20,365 bases of DNA, from assembly GCA_003516285.1 (NCBI GenBank), contig DPCK01000124.1, positions 3,348 to 23,712 on the forward strand, given 5' to 3'. The position numbers and the translations under genes were made by a program. Positions 14,530 to 20,365 of the stretch are shown one piece after another (the stretch's first letter is position 1; every line of letters begins with the position of its first letter). This stretch comes from Lutibacter sp. (GTDB lineage Bacteria; Bacteroidota; Bacteroidia; Flavobacteriales; Flavobacteriaceae). Below the pieces are notes generated by a model. It saw only the letters and a program-made list of their open reading frames with translations, had not been told where the DNA came from and made no database searches.

Positions 14530-17178
14530 TTAAAACAACTTAATTTGCCCAGCTTCGTCTAAAAGGTTGTCATTTTCAGAATCCGAATCATCGTCAGAAG
14601 AATTGGTTCCATCATCAATAACTTCTTCATCGTTTACTTCAACTTCTTCTAAAATTGGTGCTTCATACGGCAAAGGCTCCAACATATTCACCTGCTTGAT
14701 TTTATCGGCGGTCAATTGATTTCCTTGCGCTTTTATTCCTTTGATGGCGATAAATTCCTCAAAATTTAATAAAACAGGTTCCAAATTTCGCTTAGAGAAC
14801 AATATTTCGGCCATTGGCCTATAATCTGTGGCAACAATTTCCAATTGGGATTTTGGATGTTCGGAGATGAAAAGTTCTTCCTTATTCGGATTGTCGATCA
14901 TAAATCGTTTGACAAAGTATTTTTCCTTGTCGCCATCATAATAAATCACAGAAATCGGTTTTTCCGGAACCCATTTTTCCAGCACAATCATATCACTGTC
15001 GAAATGCGTGCTAAGCTCTGGTTTAATGGTTTTAATGATGCCTTTCTGATTCACAATCAGCAATCGGTCTTCTGGCTTAAATTCACCCAACAATTCTCCT
15101 CTTTTATCAACATTTAAGCGTTGCACGGTTTCATCAAACCAAATTTTTCTGGGTTTCAATGTTGAAACACCTTCCGATTTCAATTCAATTTTTTTGATGG
15201 CGTGTTTTGTGACGATATTTCCTTTGGAACTTCGCCCTTTGATGGCCAAGGCTGAAAAATCAATGTCCCATTTCAGTTTTTTTATGCTTCCGGTGGCACG
15301 CAAATTAATGGTGATTGTTTCCGCTTCCCCATTCGGGTTTTCGGTAAAATAAAGCACTTGTGATCCTTTATTTCCGGCTGTTAAATCATATTCTTTATCG
15401 CGCGTAACTCCGGTAACATTAAAACGTTTTATGTAACTCGGACCGTTTTTGCCGTCTCTGTAAATCATATTGTAAACGGTGCGCGTATCGTTCTTTTTGA
15501 ACACTGCCACGTGAATAATGTCTTTTCCCACAAAGGTTTTTGCATCAACTTTAGTAACCAGCATCGCTCCGTCTCCTCTAAAAACAATCACATCATCAAT
15601 ATCCGCGCAATCATCAACATATTCATCTTTTTTAAGCGAAGTACCAACAAAACCTTCCTCTTTATTTACATAGAGTTTGGTGTTTCGCATCACCACTTTG
15701 CTAGCAATAATATCGTCAAACAACCTGATTTCTGTCAAACGCTCTTTTCCTTTTCCGTATTTGAGTTTTAGGTTTTTAAAATAGTCAATGGCAAATTCAA
15801 TAATATTGGCCAAATGTTTTTTTACTTCGGCAATTTTTTCTTCCAGACTTTCTATAAACTGTTTGGCTTTGTCGATATCAAATTTTGATATTTTCTTGAT
15901 GCGAATTTCTGTCAGACGCACTATATCTTCTTCAGTAATCGGTCGTTTTAAATGTTTGATGTGCGGTTTTAAACCTTCATCAATCGCCTTAATTACACCT
16001 TCCCAGGTATCCTGATCCTCAATATCTCGGTAAATTCTATTTTCAATAAAAATACGTTCTAAAGAAGCGAAATGCCATTGCTCATCCAATTCATTTAACT
16101 GGATTTCAAGCTCTAGCTTTAATAATTCTACGGTATGATTTGTTGATCGAATTAAAATTTCTGATACCCCTATAAAAACCGGTTTGTTATCGTCGATCAC
16201 ACAACACAAAGGCGAAATCGGATTTTCACAACTGGTAAAAGCGTAAAGCGCATCAATGGTTTTATCGGGTGAAATGCCGTTTGGTAAATGCACCAATATT
16301 TCCACATTGGCGGCGGTATTGTCTTCTATTTGTCTGATTTTAATGGTTCCTTTTTCATTCGCTTTTAAAATGGAATCGATTAAAGTGGATGTTGTGGTAC
16401 CGAAAGGAATTTCGGTAATCACCAACGTTTTTTTATCGAGTTGGCCAATTTTTGCTCGAACCCTTATTTTTCCGCCTCTTTTTCCGTCGTGATATGAAGA
16501 AACATCCGCAATTCCTCCGGTTAAAAAATCTGGAATCAGCAAAAAAGGCTTCCCTTTTAAATGTTTTATGGAAGCATCAATCAATTCATTAAAATTGTGC
16601 GGTAAAATTTTTGTTGAAAGTCCGACTGCAATTCCTTCCGCTCCTTGCGCCAATAACAGCGGAAACTTAACGGGTAAATCTATTGGTTCTTTTTTTCTGC
16701 CGTCATAAGAAGATTGCCAATCGGTCGTTTTCGGATTGAAAACAACCTCCAAAGCGAATTTCGATAAGCGTGCTTCAATATATCGCGCTGCGGCAGCACG
16801 GTCACCGGTTAAAATATTCCCCCAGTTTCCCTGCATATCAATCAGCAATTCTTTTTGGCCCAGTTGAACCAAAGCATCGGAAATAGAAGCATCACCGTGT
16901 GGATGGTATTGCATCGTATGCCCGACAACATTCGCCACTTTATTGTAACGGCCATCATCCAAATCCTTCATAGAATGCATAATTCTGCGTTGCACCGGTT
17001 TAAAACCATCTTTTAACGCAGGAACCGCACGCTCCAAAATAACATAAGAAGCATAATCCAAAAACCAGTCTTTGTACATTCCCGTAACTTTGGTAATGGT
17101 TTCCTGGTTGCCGAATTCTTCGTTGATATATTCTTCTAAATGTTCGTTTTCGTTGTTGTCTTCTTCCATATTTCCCAT
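14530..17178 (-). CDS. parC: DNA topoisomerase IV subunit A
   Basis: 882 residues. Breakage-reunion subunit that decatenates chromosomes together with ParE. Seen: the winged-helix core with KDGFKPVQRRIMHSM (57-70), the quinolone-resistance region HPHGDASISD (92-101), the active-site Arg132-Tyr133 in AAAARYIEARLSK, the GEGIAVG-type QGAEGIAVGLST, a coiled-coil stretch around 420-465, and a C-terminal propeller-like domain lacking an obvious GyrA box. The tail of about 60 residues is very acidic (DDGTNSSDDDSDSENDN). The partner gene parE lies directly upstream, 56 bp away, which supports ParC over GyrA. A second ATG three codons downstream (17169) is equally possible. Position 97 is Ala where E. 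coli GyrA has Ser83. Confidence 0.93.
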   Translation of the reverse strand: MGNMEEDNNENEHLEEYINEEFGNQETITKVTGMYKDWFLDYASYVILERAVPALKDGFKPVQRRIMHSMKDLDDGRYNKVANVVGHTMQYHPHGDASISDALVQLGQKELLIDMQGNWGNILTGDRAAAARYIEARLSKFALEVVFNPKTTDWQSSYDGRKKEPIDLPVKFPLLLAQGAEGIAVGLSTKILPHNFNELIDASIKHLKGKPFLLIPDFLTGGIADVSSYHDGKRGGKIRVRAKIGQLDKKTLVITEIPFGTTTSTLIDSILKANEKGTIKIRQIEDNTAANVEILVHLPNGISPDKTIDALYAFTSCENPISPLCCVIDDNKPVFIGVSEILIRSTNHTVELLKLELEIQLNELDEQWHFASLERIFIENRIYRDIEDQDTWEGVIKAIDEGLKPHIKHLKRPITEEDIVRLTEIRIKKISKFDIDKAKQFIESLEEKIAEVKKHLANIIEFAIDYFKNLKLKYGKGKERLTEIRLFDDIIASKVVMRNTKLYVNKEEGFVGTSLKKDEYVDDCADIDDVIVFRGDGAMLVTKVDAKTFVGKDIIHVAVFKKNDTRTVYNMIYRDGKNGPSYIKRFNVTGVTRDKEYDLTAGNKGSQVLYFTENPNGEAETITINLRATGSIKKLKWDIDFSALAIKGRSSKGNIVTKHAIKKIELKSEGVSTLKPRKIWFDETVQRLNVDKRGELLGEFKPEDRLLIVNQKGIIKTIKPELSTHFDSDMIVLEKWVPEKPISVIYYDGDKEKYFVKRFMIDNPNKEELFISEHPKSQLEIVATDYRPMAEILFSKRNLEPVLLNFEEFIAIKGIKAQGNQLTADKIKQVNMLEPLPYEAPILEEVEVNDEEVIDDGTNSSDDDSDSENDNLLDEAGQIKLF

Positions 17179-17186
17179 CCTTTATC

Positions 17187-17201
17187 CTTCCCAAAGGGAA
17201 G
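17187..17201. repeat. hairpin CTTCCCAAAGGGAAG between parE and parC
   Basis: A perfect 6-bp palindromic stem with AAA loop lies 9 bp before the parC ATG, in the 56-bp gap after parE. It has no T-run. It may be another copy of the C/G-tract type of intergenic element seen at 14505, or a structure that modulates parC translation. Confidence 0.45.
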
Positions 17202-17234
17202 AAAATTGGTGTGTTGTAATTTTTTTATTTTAAA

Positions 17235-19094
17235 TCAAAAATTTTCTTCAATAATATCCAATTCAAATTTCAAATTTTCTATGATAAACTTTTGGCGGTC
17301 GGGGGTGTTTTTTCCCATATAAAATTCCAATAATTTATCAATAGACATTTCTTTATCAAGCATTACGGGATCCAACCGAATGTTATCTCCAATAAAATTG
17401 GCAAATTCATCAGGGGAAATTTCGCCCAGTCCTTTAAATCGTGTAATCTCCGGTTTCCCTTTTAACGAATCTATTGCCTGTTGTTTTTCTTCTGGGGAAT
17501 AGCAATAAAAAGTTTGTTTTTTATCCCTCACCCTGAACAGTGGCGTGTCTAAAATATATAAATGGCCTTCTTTGATCAATTCAGGGAAAAATTGCAAAAA
17601 GAAAGTGATCAACAGCAAGCGAATATGCATCCCGTCCACATCGGCATCGGTTGCAATCACAATGTTGTTGTATCTTAATTCTTCTATGGATTCTTCAATA
17701 TTAAGAGCCGCCTGCAACAAGTTAAATTCTTCATTTTCATACACAATTTTCTTGTTCATTCCGTAGGAATTCAAAGGCTTTCCGCGCAAACTGAATACGG
17801 CTTGCGTATTTACGTTCCTGGATTTGGTGATGGAACCGCTGGCAGAATCTCCTTCCGTAATAAATAACGTGCTTTCTAACCGATTCTCTTTCTTTAAATC
17901 GTTTAAATGAACTCGGCAATCGCGTAATTTTTTATTGTGCAATCCCGCTGTTTTCGCTCGTTCACGGGCTAATTTTCTGATGCCAGACAAGTCGTTACGT
18001 TCTTTTTCGGCCTGTAATATTTTTTTCTGTATTCTTTCTGCAACAATCGGATTTTTATGAAGATAGTTATCCAAATTCGTCTTCACAAAATCGGTTATAT
18101 ATGCCCGAACAGAAGGCAATCCGTCGCCCATTTCCGTAGAACCAAGCTTGGTTTTGGTCTGGCTTTCAAAAATAGGCTCCATTACTTTTATGCTGATGGC
18201 CGAAACAATAGATTTTCGAACATCCGCTGCATCATAGTTTTTGCCAAAAAACTCGCGTATGGTTTTCACGATGGCTTCTCTAAAAGCATTTTGATGCGTT
18301 CCGCCTTGCGTTGTGTGTTGTCCGTTTACAAATGTGTGGTATTCCTCGCTGTATTGCGCTTTGCTGTAGGTGATTGCGACTTCAATGTCATTTCCTTTCA
18401 AATGAATAACCGGAAACAACATCGCCTCTTCAGTAATATTTTCTTCCAATAAATCTTTCAATCCGTATTCAGAAAAATACTTTTCTCCGTTAAAAATGAT
18501 GGTTAAACCTGTGTTTAGGTACACATAATTTTTAATCATTTTTTCAATATACTCGTTTCTGTATTTGAATTTTGTAAAAATGCTTTTGTCGGGAACAAAG
18601 GTTACTTTGGTTCCTTTGCGATGTGCGGTTTCTTCAGATGGTGCTACGTTGGTGATATTTCCTTTTTCAAACTCAGCAAAAACCGTTTTTCCGTCCCTAA
18701 AAGATTGTACTTTAAAATAAGATGACAAAGCGTTTACCGCCTTTGTTCCGACGCCATTTAGGCCGACAGATTTTTTAAACGCCAGAGAATCGTATTTTCC
18801 GCCGGTATTCATTTTAGAAACCACATCCACCACTTTTCCCAACGGAATGCCGCGTCCGTAATCTCGAATGGTCACCGTTTCTTCTTTCACCAAAACTTCA
18901 ATCGTTTTGCCGGCGCCCATCACATATTCATCAATGGAATTGTCAATAACTTCCTTGATTAAAATATAAATACCGTCATCGGGAGATGAACCGTCGCCTA
19001 ATTTACCGATATACATTCCGGGACGAAGTCTAATATGTTCTTTCCAATCAAGCGATCGAATATTATCCTCGGTGTAAGCTGTTTGATCTGTCAT
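17235..19094 (-). CDS. parE: DNA topoisomerase IV subunit B
   Basis: 619 residues, the usual ParE length and shorter than typical GyrB. GHKL ATPase domain with [10 protein letters not shown] (47-56), the RDYGRGIP loop (77-84), and [23 protein letters not shown] cut here as GGKYD at 98-102 and [11 protein letters not shown] at 110-120. Transducer domain at about 220-390. Toprim domain with TEGDSASG (413-420), LRGKPLNS (436-443) and the metal-binding DADVDG (483-488). The GKNTPDR motif near the C-terminus is also present. It supplies ATP-driven strand passage to ParC. Upstream gene of a parE-parC pair. Confidence 0.95.
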   Translation of the reverse strand: MTDQTAYTEDNIRSLDWKEHIRLRPGMYIGKLGDGSSPDDGIYILIKEVIDNSIDEYVMGAGKTIEVLVKEETVTIRDYGRGIPLGKVVDVVSKMNTGGKYDSLAFKKSVGLNGVGTKAVNALSSYFKVQSFRDGKTVFAEFEKGNITNVAPSEETAHRKGTKVTFVPDKSIFTKFKYRNEYIEKMIKNYVYLNTGLTIIFNGEKYFSEYGLKDLLEENITEEAMLFPVIHLKGNDIEVAITYSKAQYSEEYHTFVNGQHTTQGGTHQNAFREAIVKTIREFFGKNYDAADVRKSIVSAISIKVMEPIFESQTKTKLGSTEMGDGLPSVRAYITDFVKTNLDNYLHKNPIVAERIQKKILQAEKERNDLSGIRKLARERAKTAGLHNKKLRDCRVHLNDLKKENRLESTLFITEGDSASGSITKSRNVNTQAVFSLRGKPLNSYGMNKKIVYENEEFNLLQAALNIEESIEELRYNNIVIATDADVDGMHIRLLLITFFLQFFPELIKEGHLYILDTPLFRVRDKKQTFYCYSPEEKQQAIDSLKGKPEITRFKGLGEISPDEFANFIGDNIRLDPVMLDKEMSIDKLLEFYMGKNTPDRQKFIIENLKFELDIIEENF

Positions 19095-19178
19095 TTATAT
19101 TCTGTGATTCTTGAAGCGTGGCTAAAGTACTATTTTGCTTTAAGAAATAAAAAAAAGTCTGTCAAAATAATTATTAAC

Positions 19179-19204
19179 ACTTATAAAATTGAAAGTTTAT
19201 AAGT
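19179..19204. terminator. AT-rich hairpin after ychF, possible weak terminator
   Basis: ACTTATAAA and TTTATAAGT form a perfect 9-bp stem around an 8-base loop, 66 bp past the ychF stop. On the minus strand a T-rich but interrupted stretch follows. The stem is all A/T apart from one pair, so termination strength is doubtful. The rest of the 175-bp gap up to parE shows no clear element. Confidence 0.35.
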
Positions 19205-19269
19205 ATTAAAAATGTTAAACGTTATATGTTATAGGTTCAAATTCCAACAATTTCATATTTCATGCCAAA

Positions 19270-20364
19270 TTAAACATTGAACCTAAAATGCATAATATCC
19301 CCGTCTTGTACAATATATTCTTTACCTTCAACACGCATTTTTCCTGCTTCTTTCACTTTGGCTTCACTTCCGTATTTCACAAAATCCTCATAAGCAATCA
19401 CTTCTGCCCTGATAAATCCTTTTTCAAAATCCGTGTGAATAACTCCTGCAGCTTGCGGCGCGGTATCTCCCACATTAATTGTCCAGGCGCGCACTTCTTT
19501 AACTCCTGCCGTAAAATAGGTTTGTTGGTTTAATAATTTGTAGGCGGTTCTGATTAAAACCGAAGCGCCCGGTTCTTTTAAGCCTAAATCTTCCAAAAAA
19601 AGCTGGCGTTCTTCAAAAGATTCCAATTCCGTAATATCTGCTTCTGTACCAACGGCTAAAATGATCACTTCCGCATCTTCACCTTTTACGGCTTCTTTTA
19701 CGATATTTACATACGCATTTCCATTAACAGCCGACTTTTCATCCACATTGCAAACGTACAATACAGGTTTATCTGTAATAAATTGCAATGGTTTTATATA
19801 TTCTTCACGTTCCTTTTCTGTTAAATCAATCGCTCGTACCGATTTGGCGGCTTCTAGTCCTTTTTTAACTTTTTCTAAAACTTCCAATTCTTTTTGGGCT
19901 TCTTTAACGCCTGTTCTGGCAGCTTTTTTAACCTTGTCAATTTTCTTTTCTAAGGTTTCCAAATCTTTTAACTGAAGCTCAAAATCGATGGTTTCTTTAT
20001 CTCTTAAAGGATCAATAGTGGTATCAACGTGAATGATATTGTCATTGTCGAAACATCGAATCACGTGAATAATGGCATCTGTTTCTCTAATATTCGCTAA
20101 AAATTGATTTCCCAATCCTTCTCCTTTGCTTGCACCTCGAACCAATCCTGCAATATCAACTATATCAACTGTTGCGGTTTGCACACGCTGGGGTTTAACC
20201 AATTCTTCTAATTTCGTTAACCGGCTGTCCGGCACATTTACCACCCCAATATTTGGTTCTATGGTACAAAACGGAAAATTGGCGCTTTGCGCTTTTGCAT
20301 TGGACAAACAATTAAATAAGGTCGATTTTCCAACGTTTGGCAATCCTACTATCCCTGCTTTCAT
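19270..20364 (-). CDS. ychF: redox-regulated ATPase YchF (Obg-like ATPase)
   Basis: 364 residues, complete; the ATG ends one base from the window edge. A universally conserved P-loop protein of the OBG family that prefers ATP, binds ribosomes and is linked to oxidative-stress responses. Seen: G1 loop GLPNVGKS (7-14), switch region [14 protein letters not shown]3-type [20 protein letters not shown], a coiled-coil insertion of about 60 residues ([16 protein letters not shown]), the CNVDEK strand in place of the G4 NKxD motif (the basis for ATP preference), and a C-terminal TGS domain ending [18 protein letters not shown]. Any promoter lies outside the window. Confidence 0.97.
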   Translation of the reverse strand: MKAGIVGLPNVGKSTLFNCLSNAKAQSANFPFCTIEPNIGVVNVPDSRLTKLEELVKPQRVQTATVDIVDIAGLVRGASKGEGLGNQFLANIRETDAIIHVIRCFDNDNIIHVDTTIDPLRDKETIDFELQLKDLETLEKKIDKVKKAARTGVKEAQKELEVLEKVKKGLEAAKSVRAIDLTEKEREEYIKPLQFITDKPVLYVCNVDEKSAVNGNAYVNIVKEAVKGEDAEVIILAVGTEADITELESFEERQLFLEDLGLKEPGASVLIRTAYKLLNQQTYFTAGVKEVRAWTINVGDTAPQAAGVIHTDFEKGFIRAEVIAYEDFVKYGSEAKVKEAGKMRVEGKEYIVQDGDIMHFRFNV

Positions 20365-20365
20365 A

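Noticed and set aside
19122..19129. parE promoter (TACTTTAG on the minus strand)
   Set aside because: One mismatch to TAnnTTTG and no -33 TTG at a suitable distance, so not listed as a feature.

Overview
The window is chromosomal DNA from a member of the Bacteroidota, most likely a marine or freshwater Flavobacteriaceae-type organism. The evidence is: AT-rich DNA; promoters of the Bacteroidota type (TAnnTTTG at about -7) instead of a sigma70 -10 box; almost no Shine-Dalgarno sequences; lipoproteins and TonB-dependent receptors typical of the phylum; and housekeeping proteins (GuaB, ParC/ParE, YchF) of Bacteroidota style. There are 18 intact genes, one of them (guaB) cut by the window edge, and two receptor remnants. 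No tRNA, rRNA, CRISPR array, IS element or phage gene was seen.

Left part (1-5205, all minus strand): the 5' three quarters of guaB (IMP dehydrogenase); a three-gene unit of outer-membrane porin, exported FMN-binding protein and a 4-TM membrane protein of unknown function, with a CRP/FNR-type dyad upstream; HMG-CoA lyase; and a LysE/RhtB-type exporter.

Middle part (5250-14370): a vitamin B12 capture and salvage island built as two divergent units from one 305-bp control region. Leftward, a cobalamin riboswitch leads into a BtuB-like TonB-dependent receptor and a BtuG-like surface beta-propeller lipoprotein, closed by a terminator. Beyond it, on the same strand, lie a 12-cysteine CWC/DUF5522 protein and a DUF71-type PP-loop ATPase. 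Rightward, without a riboswitch of its own, runs cobU-cobT-cobS-cobC-btuF, which makes the nucleotide loop of cobalamin (cobinamide salvage) and supplies a periplasmic B12-binding lipoprotein. Two C-terminal stubs of other TonB-dependent receptors (about 5344-5607 and 6872-6982) show that the island has been rearranged. The interior is visibly more AT-rich than its flanks, and base composition steps up inside btuF near 13490. I read this as a transferred or recombined B12 block whose left edge truncated a resident receptor and whose right edge produced a chimeric btuF.

Right part (14371-20365): a bidirectional terminator, then parC and parE (topoisomerase IV, parE upstream of parC), and complete ychF, all on the minus strand.

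The most interesting material is the rearranged B12 island (two receptor stubs, composition step, riboswitch on only one of two divergent operons, uncharacterised cysteine-rich partner of DUF71) and the porin/FMN-binding/4-TM module with a possible redox-regulator site.
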